Below, piece after piece: positions 1 to 8,014 of a stretch of DNA of 64,000 nucleotides. This stretch comes from Erythrobacter sp. HL-111. GTDB taxonomy: Bacteria; Pseudomonadota; Alphaproteobacteria; Sphingomonadales; Sphingomonadaceae. Both the position numbers and the translations under genes were made by a program. Location of the stretch: contig NZ_LT629743.1 in the NCBI RefSeq assembly GCF_900105095.1, positions 2,790,001 through 2,854,000 of the forward strand, written 5' to 3'. A model generated the notes under the pieces. That model searched no databases. It had not been told where the DNA came from and saw nothing but the letters and a program-made list of their open reading frames with translations. The stretch's first letter is position 1; every line of letters starts with the position of its first letter.

Positions 1-1043
1 TGGAACGCGCGCTGGAGCGTCTCGAGCGGGATCGTGCTGGAGGCGGCCTGTTCGTGGATCTGCGCGGTCTGTTCGCGCAGCAGCGTGCCGGTCGAATCGA
101 TGATGTCGCTGGTGGTCTGGTTCAGCGAGGTGATCTGTTGCAGCACGAGCTTCTGGTTGGTCATCGCCTGCGCCACCGTCACCGCGGTCCGCAGCGCGCT
201 GACCGTGGTGGTGCTGGCGCGGTCGACGCCCTTGACCAGTTCGATGTTGTTCTTCTTGACGAGATCGAGCGCGAGATAGCCCTGCACCGTCACCGCCATC
301 TGCGTGAGCAGGTCCTGCGTGCGCTGGCGGACGTAGAACAGCGCGCTCTCGCGCAGCGCCTTCGCCTTGGCCGGGTCGCTCGAATCGAGCTCGTTCGCCT
401 TCGCCTCTAGCCGGGCGCCGAGCGTCCTGGCGATGTGGATCATCTGTTCGAGCTCGCCCATCGCCTCCCACAGCTTGGCCCGCTCGGTATCGATCGCCGC
501 GTTGTCGAGGTGGAGTTCCTTCTTGCCGCTTTCGAGCCGTTCGAGGATCGCCTGGATGTGCCCCTGCGCGCTGGTGTAGCTGTCGAAATAGTTCTTCAGC
601 CGGTTGCCGAAGGGGATGATGCCGAACAGCTTGCGCGGGGCGAGCAGGTTCTGCTTGCGGCCCGGGTCGAGGTCCTCGACCGTGCGGCGCAGTTCGGCGA
701 GATCCTTGCCGACCGAACTGTCCCCGTCCATCGCGCGCACCGGCCGGTCGAGGAAACGGTTGGAATGCGACGCCGCGGCGCGGATCTGTTCCTGGCCCAT
801 GCGGGTGATGTCGTCGACCTTCGCGCCGAATTCCGGGGAATTGGGATCGGCCGCGACGAGATCGGCCACGAAGGCATCGACCTTGTGGTCGAGCTTCGAT
901 TTCTGTTCCGAGGTGACGGGAACGAGGCCGACCGCCTGTTCCGGTGCGATCTGCGGCACGGGATCGGGCGGGGTCAGCGCGAACCCGGTCTTGGTCGCGG
1001 TGCTCGTCTGCGGGCTCGTCTCCGGCGTCTGCTGCGTGCTCAT
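1..1043 (-). CDS. telA: TelA-family toxic anion resistance protein (3' end beyond the window)
   Basis: Reading leftward from the ATG at 1043 gives a continuous frame of 347 residues that runs off the window edge, so the C-terminus is missing. Recognisable TelA-family stretches are GKDLAELRRTVEDLDPG, KLFGIIPFGNRLKNYFDSY, ALFYVRQRTQDLLTQMAV and KGVDRASTTTVSALRTAV. The family is cytoplasmic and mostly alpha-helical and is associated with tellurite and other toxic-anion stress, but its biochemical activity is not settled. An acidic, proline-rich lead of about 40 residues precedes the conserved part. It has its own promoter about 60 bp upstream and appears monocistronic at this end. Confidence 0.9.
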   Translation of the reverse strand, partial: MSTQQTPETSPQTSTATKTGFALTPPDPVPQIAPEQAVGLVPVTSEQKSKLDHKVDAFVADLVAADPNSPEFGAKVDDITRMGQEQIRAAASHSNRFLDRPVRAMDGDSSVGKDLAELRRTVEDLDPGRKQNLLAPRKLFGIIPFGNRLKNYFDSYTSAQGHIQAILERLESGKKELHLDNAAIDTERAKLWEAMGELEQMIHIARTLGARLEAKANELDSSDPAKAKALRESALFYVRQRTQDLLTQMAVTVQGYLALDLVKKNNIELVKGVDRASTTTVSALRTAVTVAQAMTNQKLVLQQITSLNQTTSDIIDSTGTLLREQTAQIHEQAASSTIPLETLQRAF

Positions 1044-1102
1044 GCGGCTCTTCGTGCTCCCTTGCGATGCCGCACCTGCTGGCGGCGCCCGCCTTGCCTT
1101 GT

Positions 1103-1131
1103 GTATTAGTGACCTAAAACACGCCTTTCAA
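1103..1131 (-). promoter_or_regulatory. sigma-70-type promoter for telA
   Basis: On the minus strand TTGAAA (1131-1126) and TAATAC (1108-1103) are separated by exactly 17 bp. This places transcription start about 50-55 bp upstream of the telA ATG. It is one of the best matches to a vegetative promoter in the window. It is a sequence match only. Confidence 0.6.
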
Positions 1132-1379
1132 GGCCGGCCCAAACTAGCGTCAAGCCGTGGGGCGCGTCCACGCTTTTGGCATCGGCCCGCCGCGCGCCCC
1201 CTGCCGGTGGTGCTGACCGGCAATGGCGAGGATGGCGTGCGCGGGCGGGCGTTTCGCGAGGAACGCGGCTTTCGAGGAACGCGGTTTCACCGTCGAACTG
1301 CGCGATGCGCGCGGGGACTCGAGGCCCGAATGGGGCGCCTGTCCGGCAGGGGAATGAGCCGCCCGCGCTCCGGACCGCG
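1132..1379. other. intergenic interval between telA and the acyl-AMP ligase
   Basis: About 250 bp between the telA promoter and the stop codon of the acyl-AMP ligase gene. Long open frames cross it on both strands but have the skewed Arg/Ala/Pro composition of GC-rich antisense frames. No RNA gene, terminator or repeat was recognised. Confidence 0.5.
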
Positions 1380-3128
1380 TCAGGCCGCGAGCTTGAGCGG
1401 GACGATCTCGCCCGAGAGGTAGAGCTTCTTCGCCTTGGCGCGCGACAGCTTGCCCGAAGACGTGCGCGGCAGGGTGCGCGGGGGGACCAGTTCGACGACG
1501 CAGCTCATCCCGGTGACCGAGCGCACCTTGTCCGCGATCAGTTCGCGCAGGCGGATGCGTTCGGCGGGGTCGGACACGCGGCAATGGACCAGCACCGCGG
1601 GCGCTTCCTCGCCGGTTTCGGTCTCGATCGCGAAGGCGGCGATATCGCCGTGGTTGAACCCGGGCAGCTGTTCCACCGCCCATTCGATGTCCTGCGGCCA
1701 GTGGTTCTTGCCGTTGATGATGATCATGTCCTTCGCCCGGCCGACGATGAACAGGTAACCGTTCGCCATGTAGCCCATGTCGCCGGTGTCGAGCCAAGCC
1801 TTGCCGTCCGCATCGCGCACGAGACAGGCAGTGGTCGCTTCCTCGTTGCGGAAATAGGAATGCATGACGCTCGGGCCGCAGGCCCACACCTTGCCGATCT
1901 GGTGATCGCCGCGGGCGTGCCCGTCCTCGCCGCGGATCTCGACCTGCATGTCGGGAAGCGGCTTGCCGCAATTGACGATCGCGCGGTAGCGGGCCGGGCG
2001 CGAAATGTCGCGCGGGGCGCCCGACAGCCGTTCTTCCTCGACCAGTTCGACCCGGATCCCTTCGCCCGGCGGCATCACCGTCACCGCCAGCACCGCCTCG
2101 GCCAGGCCGTAGGACGGGGTGAAGGCCGAAGCGGAAAAGCCCGCCTCGGCGAACGCGTTGACGAAATTCTGCATCACGTCGGGCCGGATCATGTCCGCGC
2201 CATTGCCCGCGACCCGCCAGCGCGACAGGTCGAAGCGTTCGGCGACGTTCGACTGCGAGGAAATGCGCCGGGCGCAGATGTCGTAGCCGAAGGTCGGCGA
2301 ATAGGAGAGGGTGTAGCCCGGATTGCGGCTGATCATGTCGAGCCAGGCGAGCGGGCGCCGCGCGAAGGCGTCGGGCTTGAGGAAATCGCCCGAAACCTGG
2401 TTCGCGACCAGCGAGAGGAAACAGCCGACGAGACCCATGTCGTGATACCACGGCAGCCAGCTCACGCAGCGGTCGTTTTCGCCGAGATGCATGGTGGTCG
2501 AATGGCCGTAGAGATTGTGCAGCAGCGCCTTGTGCGTGACTGCGACGCCGGTCGGGAAACGGGTCGAGCCGGAGGAATATTGCAGGTAGCAGATATCCTC
2601 GGGATCGGCGGTCGGCAGGTCGCAGGCCGGCGCCTCGACCGCGGCGAAATCCTGCCAGCTCATCGCGTCGCAGCCCTGCCGCGTGGCGGCCGCGGTGGCC
2701 ATTTCCGTTATCTCCGCCGGGTAGAGGAGGAGCCTGGGATCGGAGGATTTCAGCTGCACCGCGAGCTGTTCGATGTAGTTTTCCTTGCCGCCGAAGGTCG
2801 TGGGCAGCGGCAGCGGAACCGGCCAGGCCCCGGCATAGACGCAGGCGCAGAACAGGGCGGCGAAATCGGGTCCGGTCTCGGCGATCAGCGCGACGCGGTC
2901 TTCCTTGCCGATCCCCGCAGCCACCAGCCGGCGGGCCATGACGAGCGCATCCTCGCGCATCTCGCGATAGGGATAGACCCTTGCGAGCACGCCGCGCATG
3001 TCGTGGAAATTGAGGCCCTTCTCGCTCCTGGCGGCGTAGTCGATCGCCTCGCTGAAAGTCGCGAAATCCGCGCGCCGGCGCGGCAAGTCGCAGTCGTTCG
3101 GCGTCGGCTTCAAGACGGCGTCGGTCAT
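1380..3128 (-). CDS. long-chain fatty acyl-AMP ligase (FAAL/FadD32-like)
   Basis: A 582-residue member of the ANL adenylating superfamily. Core motifs are LQYSSGSTRFPTGVAVTHK (the P-loop in its FAAL-type form), LPWYHDMGLVG, the aspartate motif WLDTGDMGYM, and the C-terminal SSGKLSRAKAKK carrying the catalytic lysine. FAALs activate fatty acids as acyl-adenylates and pass them to acyl carrier proteins rather than to CoA, feeding polyketide or lipopeptide assembly. No carrier protein or synthase gene lies beside it, so the acceptor is unknown. An alternative is a general acyl-CoA synthetase, but the SGSTR/WYHDMGL pattern favours FAAL. The ATG at 3128 gives the family's usual length. Confidence 0.85.
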   Translation of the reverse strand: MTDAVLKPTPNDCDLPRRRADFATFSEAIDYAARSEKGLNFHDMRGVLARVYPYREMREDALVMARRLVAAGIGKEDRVALIAETGPDFAALFCACVYAGAWPVPLPLPTTFGGKENYIEQLAVQLKSSDPRLLLYPAEITEMATAAATRQGCDAMSWQDFAAVEAPACDLPTADPEDICYLQYSSGSTRFPTGVAVTHKALLHNLYGHSTTMHLGENDRCVSWLPWYHDMGLVGCFLSLVANQVSGDFLKPDAFARRPLAWLDMISRNPGYTLSYSPTFGYDICARRISSQSNVAERFDLSRWRVAGNGADMIRPDVMQNFVNAFAEAGFSASAFTPSYGLAEAVLAVTVMPPGEGIRVELVEEERLSGAPRDISRPARYRAIVNCGKPLPDMQVEIRGEDGHARGDHQIGKVWACGPSVMHSYFRNEEATTACLVRDADGKAWLDTGDMGYMANGYLFIVGRAKDMIIINGKNHWPQDIEWAVEQLPGFNHGDIAAFAIETETGEEAPAVLVHCRVSDPAERIRLRELIADKVRSVTGMSCVVELVPPRTLPRTSSGKLSRAKAKKLYLSGEIVPLKLAA

Positions 3129-3260
3129 TATCCCTCGCGATACCCGTTATCTGCGGCGCGCCTCTTGTGCGCGATATCGTGCCCGTTCATGGTCCGGGGA
3201 GCCTCCCCCATAAGATCCGGCTTTTCCATTTGATAAGGACTGTGGCACGAATAAGGCGAA

Positions 3261-3950
3261 ATGGTTTCACCTCCCGATCAATCGTCACAGCGCCGTAGCG
3301 AGAAATCCGCCGAGCGCAAGGGGAGAGCGGCCCGGCCGGCCGCCTCGCGCAAGGCGGCGCGCAAGGCTCCGCTCGACGAGGTGTCCCTGCGCGATCTCGC
3401 GCTTTCCTACGCCGCGCGCTTCGCGACAACGGGGGCAAAGCTCGAAGCCTATCTCGCCCGCAAGATGCGCGAACGCGGGGTGGCCGGGGACGATGACGGG
3501 CGCATGGTCGAACTCGACGTGCCCGCGCTCGTCGCGCGGCTGGTCGAACTCGGTTATGTCGACGACGAGGCCTATGCCCGCGCCCGCTCGCGCGATCTCA
3601 CCGCGCGCGGCTACGGCGCGCGGCGGGTCGAACAGGCGCTGTGGGCCGCCGGTGTCGCCGAGGATGCCCGAGCCCAGCACGCCCCCGGCGAGGCGGAGAA
3701 GCGCCGCGCGGCCATGCTGATGGCGAAAAAGCGCGGTTTCGGCCCCTATGCCCGCAGCGAGACGGCAGAGGCGCAGGACGAACCCTTGCCGCCGCTTGAC
3801 CCGGCCATGCGCGAAAAGCGGATTGCGGCAATGCTGCGCGCGGGCCATGATTACGACCACGTCCGCTTCGTCCTCGATGCGCCGGCGCGTTCCGTGCTCG
3901 AGGACTGGCTGGCCGAGGCCGAAGCCGAAGAGGAAAACGACCGCCCATGA
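3261..3950 (+). CDS. recX: regulatory protein RecX
   Basis: 229 residues. The middle and C-terminal part show RecX three-helix repeats, for example LVELGYVDDEAYARARSRD followed by GARRVEQAL. RecX binds RecA filaments and limits recombination and SOS activity. The N-terminal 35 residues are a basic, low-complexity extension. The gene is not next to recA here, which is common in alphaproteobacteria. Its stop overlaps the start of the DUF192 gene (ATGA), so the two are probably co-translated. Confidence 0.85.
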   Translation: MVSPPDQSSQRRSEKSAERKGRAARPAASRKAARKAPLDEVSLRDLALSYAARFATTGAKLEAYLARKMRERGVAGDDDGRMVELDVPALVARLVELGYVDDEAYARARSRDLTARGYGARRVEQALWAAGVAEDARAQHAPGEAEKRRAAMLMAKKRGFGPYARSETAEAQDEPLPPLDPAMREKRIAAMLRAGHDYDHVRFVLDAPARSVLEDWLAEAEAEEENDRP

Positions 3951-4486
3951 CCTTCGCCCCCTTCGGACGCGTGCCCCTCGCCGGGCCTGTCCTCGCGCTC
4001 GTCGCCGGGATCGCGGGCGCCTGTTCCCCGGTGCAGAGCGCCGAGCAACCTGCCCCCGCTGCCGCGACCGAAGCGGCGGCGACCGAGCCTGCGCGCGATC
4101 CGGTCTCGGGACTGCCCCTGATCGAGGTCGCGGTGATGCGCGGCGACCGGCGGATCGCCTTCACCACCGAGGTGGCGAACACGCCCGAGGCGCAGGCCCG
4201 CGGCATGATGTTCCGCACCGGCATGGGCGATGACGAGGCGATGCTGTTCCCGTCCGAAAGGCCGATGCAGCGCAGCTTCTGGATGAAGAACACCCCGCTC
4301 GCGCTCGACATCATTTTCATAGGCACCGACGGGCGGATCAGCAATATCGAGAAGGGCGTGCCCTACGAACTCGAATCGGTCACCTCGGCGGGCGAGGCGA
4401 TCGCGGTGCTCGAGATTCGCGGCGGGCTTTCCAGGGAGCTCGGGATCGTGCCGGGGGACCGGGTGATCTACGACTGGCCGCGGTGA
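3947..4486 (+). CDS. DUF192-family lipoprotein
   Basis: 179 residues. A hydrophobic signal segment ends in a lipobox-like AGAC at about residues 24-27, followed by an Ala/Glu/Pro-rich linker, indicating a secreted, probably lipid-anchored protein. The conserved DUF192 core shows VANTPEAQARGMMFRTGM, the typical RSFWMKNTPLALDIIFI and the end VPGDRVI. The function of this small beta-rich family is unknown. The start overlaps the recX stop codon. Confidence 0.85.
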   Translation: MTFAPFGRVPLAGPVLALVAGIAGACSPVQSAEQPAPAAATEAAATEPARDPVSGLPLIEVAVMRGDRRIAFTTEVANTPEAQARGMMFRTGMGDDEAMLFPSERPMQRSFWMKNTPLALDIIFIGTDGRISNIEKGVPYELESVTSAGEAIAVLEIRGGLSRELGIVPGDRVIYDWPR

Positions 4487-4544
4487 GGCCTGCGGCGACG
4501 GTCGCGCTTGAAGGCGGGGCGGTTTCGCAGTAACCGCGCGGGCC

Positions 4545-4970
4545 ATGGGCATCCTTTCGAAAATTTTCACCTGGTGGGACGGCGCGACGATCGGCACCCA
4601 CTTCTGGGCCAGCCGCGTCGGCGCCGAACACGTCGGCACCGATGCGGAGGGCAACAAGTATTACCGCGCGAAGCCCAGGCATCTCGAGGGCCGGACCGAC
4701 GGGTCCTATACCAGCCGGGAGAAGCGCTGGGTGATCTACGCCGGCAACAACGACGCGAGCCGCGTGCCGAGCGAATGGCACGGCTGGCTCCACGGCGCGT
4801 TCGACGATGTGCCCGAAAGCCACCTGCCCCCGCCCAAGATCTGGGAGACGGATTACACCCCGAACCTGACCGGCACCGCGCAGGCCTATCGCCCGCAGGG
4901 CGCGCTCGAGCGGGGCGGGCGGCGCGCCCCGGCCGATGGCGATTACGAAGCGTGGAGCCCCGAAGGCTGA
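4545..4970 (+). CDS. NADH:ubiquinone oxidoreductase subunit NDUFA12 homologue
   Basis: 141 residues matching the NDUFA12 (B17.2) supernumerary complex I subunit found in alphaproteobacteria and mitochondria. Diagnostic stretches are WDGATIGTHFW, VGTDAEGNKYYRAK, GREKRW-like SREKRWVIYAG, and the tail PNLTGTAQAYRPQGAL. The family sits on the peripheral arm of complex I. The gene lies in the conserved alphaproteobacterial order before DUF2155 and aat. Confidence 0.9.
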   Translation: MGILSKIFTWWDGATIGTHFWASRVGAEHVGTDAEGNKYYRAKPRHLEGRTDGSYTSREKRWVIYAGNNDASRVPSEWHGWLHGAFDDVPESHLPPPKIWETDYTPNLTGTAQAYRPQGALERGGRRAPADGDYEAWSPEG

Positions 4971-4981
4971 GGGCCGGGCCG

Positions 4982-5530
4982 ATGCGCGGGCGCTTCCTTT
5001 CCGGCTTCGCGCCGTTCCTGGCGGCGGGTGCCCTGCTGGTTCCGGCCGCCGCCTGCACCGAGGAAGCGGCTGCCCCTGGCGACGAAGCGGCCGAAACGGA
5101 CGCCGCGCCCCCGCCGCAGGCCGCCGATGCCGAGGCCGCGCCCGACGCGTTCGACGACGCGACCCCGATGGCGGAGCGGGTCGCGACGCTCGGCCTGCTC
5201 AACAAGCGCAACAACCTGTCCGAGGAAATCGAGCTTTCGCCTGGCGAATCGCGCGAGATCGGCCCGGTGATCCTGACGCTTGCCGCCTGCGAGCGCACGC
5301 CCCCCTGGGAAATGCCGCAGGAAACCGGCGCTTTCGTGCAGGTCGACGTGCTCGAGCGGGGCGCAAGCGATCACACCCGCGTCTTTTCCGGCTGGCTGTT
5401 CAAGCAGTCGCCCAGCCTCAACGTGGTCGAACACCCGATCTACGATGTCTGGGTCAAGGACTGCGCGATGCGCTTTCCGGGCGAGGGCGAATCGGAATCC
5501 CCCTCCGCCGCGCCCGACGACGAGGCCTGA
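4982..5530 (+). CDS. DUF2155 domain periplasmic protein
   Basis: 182 residues from the ATG at 4982, 11 bp after the NDUFA12 stop. A signal peptide ends near PAAAC, which could serve as a lipobox. A Glu/Ala/Pro-rich spacer follows, then the DUF2155 core: LNKRNNLSEEIELSPG, LAACERTPPWE, VFSGWLFKQSPSLNVVEHP and a final VKDC, giving two conserved cysteines. The function is unknown. The last 91 bp overlap the end of aat on the opposite strand. Confidence 0.85.
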   Translation: MRGRFLSGFAPFLAAGALLVPAAACTEEAAAPGDEAAETDAAPPPQAADAEAAPDAFDDATPMAERVATLGLLNKRNNLSEEIELSPGESREIGPVILTLAACERTPPWEMPQETGAFVQVDVLERGASDHTRVFSGWLFKQSPSLNVVEHPIYDVWVKDCAMRFPGEGESESPSAAPDDEA

Positions 5531-6180
5531 TCCGCGCCCGTGAAATGCCGCCATGCCGCGCCGAGGCTCGATCGCGGCTCTCCCCGCGCGGCGGCGACCT
5601 GGCGCATGTAGAGCGCCTGCGTGATCTCGCGCGCGCCCATGCTGGCGAGGTGATCGGTCATGAACTGGCAGTCGAGCAGCGCGAATCCCGCCTGCCGCAT
5701 CAGCGCGACGAGCCAGCACAGCGCCACCTTGCTCGCATTGTCGGTGCGGCTGAACATGCTTTCGCCGCAAAACACCCGGTCGAAGGAAACGCCGTAGAGC
5801 CCGCCGACCAGCCGCTCCTCGCCCTCCTCGCCGATCCAGCATTCGATCGAATGGGCATGGCCCGCCCGGTGGAGCTGGCAATAGGACTGCACGATCCGTT
5901 CGCTGATCCAGGTTTCGGGATGGCCCGGGCGCGGTTCCGCGCAGGCGCGCACGACATCCTCGAAGCAGCGGTTGACCGTCACCGCGAAGCTGTTGCGGCG
6001 CAGCACCTTGCGCATGCTCCTGGACACGCGCAGCCCGTCGAGCGGCAGGATCGCCCGGTCGCGCGGTTCGACCCAGAAGATGTCGAGATCGTCCCGCCGG
6101 TCCGCCATCGGGAAGATCCCGCTGCGATAGGCGAGCAGCAGCGTTTCGACCGGTATCGGGGCGCGAAAGGGAGAGTGCAT
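5440..6180 (-). CDS. aat: leucyl/phenylalanyl-tRNA--protein transferase
   Basis: 246 residues. Aat transfers Leu or Phe from aminoacyl-tRNA to N-terminal Arg or Lys of proteins, marking them for ClpAP degradation in the N-end rule pathway. Family motifs are AYRSGIFPMAD near the N-terminus, IFWVEPRDRAILPLDG, LHRAGHAHSIECW, GGLYGVSFDRVFCGESMFS and LLDCQFMTDHLASMGA. A serine-rich tail of about 30 residues follows the usual end and is encoded in the stretch overlapping the convergent DUF2155 gene. The next feature upstream of its start codon is tRNA-Trp, on the other strand. Confidence 0.95.
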   Translation of the reverse strand: MHSPFRAPIPVETLLLAYRSGIFPMADRRDDLDIFWVEPRDRAILPLDGLRVSRSMRKVLRRNSFAVTVNRCFEDVVRACAEPRPGHPETWISERIVQSYCQLHRAGHAHSIECWIGEEGEERLVGGLYGVSFDRVFCGESMFSRTDNASKVALCWLVALMRQAGFALLDCQFMTDHLASMGAREITQALYMRQVAAARGEPRSSLGAAWRHFTGADQASSSGAAEGDSDSPSPGKRIAQSLTQTS

Positions 6181-6339
6181 GATTCTTCACCCATTCTAGC
6201 AGGTCGCGGGCAAGCTTCCAGTAACGTCGAGGCGATAACGCGCACCGGACGCGGGGCGTTCCGCCGCTGATCTCGATGGCGCGCCGTGCCATTGGTGTTG
6301 CCTATCGCGCGGGGCTGGGATAGAGCGCGGCTTCCCTGC

Positions 6340-6415
6340 AGGGGTGTAGCTCAGCTGGTAGAGCATCGGTCTCCAAAACCGAGGGCCACGGGTTCGAATC
6401 CTGTCACCCCTGCCA
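6340..6415 (+). tRNA. tRNA-Trp (anticodon CCA)
   Basis: 76 nt with encoded CCA. The acceptor stem AGGGGTG pairs with CACCCCT. The D-arm is GCTCAGCTGGTAGAGC, the anticodon stem TCGGT/ACCGA encloses loop CTCCAAA (anticodon CCA at 6373-6375), and the T-arm contains GGTTCGAATCC. All arms fold by eye. In many proteobacteria this gene directly precedes secE; here roughly 23 kb intervene, and the serine recombinase stop codon lies inside the tRNA's 3' end. Confidence 0.97.
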
Positions 6416-7978
6416 AATCTCGTTTTTCGCGGATTTGCCGCCGCTTCCTGCACTTAAACGGGCGGCAATGGCCGTCGTTTCCGCCAAGAGATCAAAGGGT
6501 TGGCGGAAGGTGGCGACCACCTCCCCATCCTCCCAAGAGCAGTTCGAAAGTACGAAGTTGAGCAGGCGGCGTTTTTCGCGGGCGGGCTGGCGTTCGAACA
6601 GCGCCTGAGCATTGCGGGCAAGTTCGAGAATCCGGACGCCCTCGTCCATGTAGGACTGCTCGGCCTCCTCGTGGCGGTCGATGTCGCGCTGCAAGCGCCG
6701 CTGTTCCTCTCGCCATTCGCCCGCCATCTTGTCGAAGAAATCGCCCCCGATCTTGCCGTCAAGCTTGTCGACATACATGGCGCTGATCCGCTCGCCGAGC
6801 CGCCTGTGCTCGGCCTGGAGCCGCTTGATCGCTTCCTCGTGCTCGTGGCGTTCGTCCGCGTGGCTGGCGTGCAGCGCCTCGCGCACCCAGTCCAGAACCT
6901 CGTCATCGAACCGAAGCTGGCCAAGCATAGCCGTGAACTGCTGCTCCAGAACCTCCTCGCGCACATACTTGCGGCGACAGGATGCGGGCTCGCCCCGACG
7001 TTTGTCGGCGTAGCCGGTGCAGTGGTAGTAGATGTATTTCTGCTTCTTGATCTCGCCGACCACCGAGCAGCCGCATCGCGCGCAGGCGATCAGGCCAGAG
7101 AAGGCGAAGTCGTGCGTCATGCGCCGGTGCTTGCTGGCGTTCCGGCCGTCCATCACGCCCTGCACCCGCTCCCATGCCTCGACCGAGACCAGCGGCTCAT
7201 GCTTGCCCTGATAGAGCTTGCCGTTCCACTCGAACCAGCCGGTGTAAAGGCGATTGCGCAGGATCGAATGCACGGTGCTGGTGGGAACCGGCGCGCCGCT
7301 CTTCTTGTAGACCAGACCGGCGGCGCGGGCCTTCTTGGCCACCTCTTTCAACGCGAACTCGCCGGTCGCGTACCACTCGAACAGCTTCGAAACGATCGGC
7401 GCAACCTCGGGATCGACGGCGATGACCTTGCGCCCGTCGGGACCGGTGACGTTCAGGTAGCCTAGCGGTGTCTTGGTCGGCCAGATGCCTTGCTCGGCCT
7501 TCTCCTGCTGTCCCTTTCGGGCCTCCTCGGACAGGTTATCGATGTAGTTCTTCGCCATCAGCACCTTGATGCCGTGCATGAACTTTTCCGACGACCGCGA
7601 CTCGCGCGACAGCACCACGCCTTCCTTCGGAAAGTGGATCTCGGCGTCCAGCTCGTCGATCGTTACCCAATCCTTGAGGTTGCGATAGAGCCGGTCCGTC
7701 TTCTCGACGAGGATCACCCGCACATCTGGGTGCGCCCGCAGCCAGGCGACCATCTCGCCGAAAGCGCCGCGGCCGGTCTGCTTGGCGGTCTCCACATCCA
7801 CATATTCCTGCGCGACCGTGAACCCCTCGGCGGCGGCATAGTCCTTGAGCAGCTTCAACTGCGCCGGGATCGAATAGCCCTCCTTCTCCTGCTCCTTCGA
7901 GGAGACGCGGGCATAGATCACGGCCCGCTTGCTCGGCGGCGGGGCGGATGGTTTGAGCGTGTGGGTTCTGGCCGGCAT
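6404..7978 (-). CDS. large serine recombinase (resolvase/invertase superfamily)
   Basis: 524 residues. The N-terminal resolvase domain (about 18-165) has the nucleophile region YARVSSKEQEKEGYSIPAQ. A recombinase domain follows (about 185-290, including GYLNVTGPDG and ILRNRLYTGWFEWNGK), then a zinc ribbon (ACARCGC, then CRRKYVREEV) and a long coiled-coil region rich in Glu/Arg. This is the architecture of integrases that insert and excise genomic islands without a tyrosine nucleophile. The last codons and stop lie in the 3' end of tRNA-Trp. The start codon is 3 bp from a palindromic operator, leaving no clear Shine-Dalgarno sequence. It appears intact. Confidence 0.92.
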   Translation of the reverse strand: MPARTHTLKPSAPPPSKRAVIYARVSSKEQEKEGYSIPAQLKLLKDYAAAEGFTVAQEYVDVETAKQTGRGAFGEMVAWLRAHPDVRVILVEKTDRLYRNLKDWVTIDELDAEIHFPKEGVVLSRESRSSEKFMHGIKVLMAKNYIDNLSEEARKGQQEKAEQGIWPTKTPLGYLNVTGPDGRKVIAVDPEVAPIVSKLFEWYATGEFALKEVAKKARAAGLVYKKSGAPVPTSTVHSILRNRLYTGWFEWNGKLYQGKHEPLVSVEAWERVQGVMDGRNASKHRRMTHDFAFSGLIACARCGCSVVGEIKKQKYIYYHCTGYADKRRGEPASCRRKYVREEVLEQQFTAMLGQLRFDDEVLDWVREALHASHADERHEHEEAIKRLQAEHRRLGERISAMYVDKLDGKIGGDFFDKMAGEWREEQRRLQRDIDRHEEAEQSYMDEGVRILELARNAQALFERQPAREKRRLLNFVLSNCSWEDGEVVATFRQPFDLLAETTAIAARLSAGSGGKSAKNEIWQG

Positions 7979-7980
7979 GT

Positions 7981-8014
7981 TGTTTAGTGTAACCTAAACA
8001 CATTTGAGGCGCAA
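7981..8014 (-). promoter_or_regulatory. operator and promoter of the serine recombinase
   Basis: A perfect 7-bp inverted repeat, TGTTTAG-N6-CTAAACA, occupies 7981-8000. On the minus strand TTGCGC (8014-8009) and TACACT (7991-7986) are 17 bp apart, so the dyad would cover the -10 region. The operator also overlaps the last codons of the upstream DUF429-like gene. A closely related dyad lies at the xre promoter (26778-26797), suggesting that XRE protein controls both. Confidence 0.6.

Noticed and set aside
1101..1120. TGTATTAG-N4-CTAAAACA near telA, similar to the island operator
   Set aside because: Arms and spacing differ from the island sites and the bases are accounted for by the telA -10 box and spacer.
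1150..3233. Overlapping long frames on both strands around the acyl-AMP ligase
   Set aside because: They lack motifs and have Arg/His-rich composition; the ligase frame has complete family motifs.
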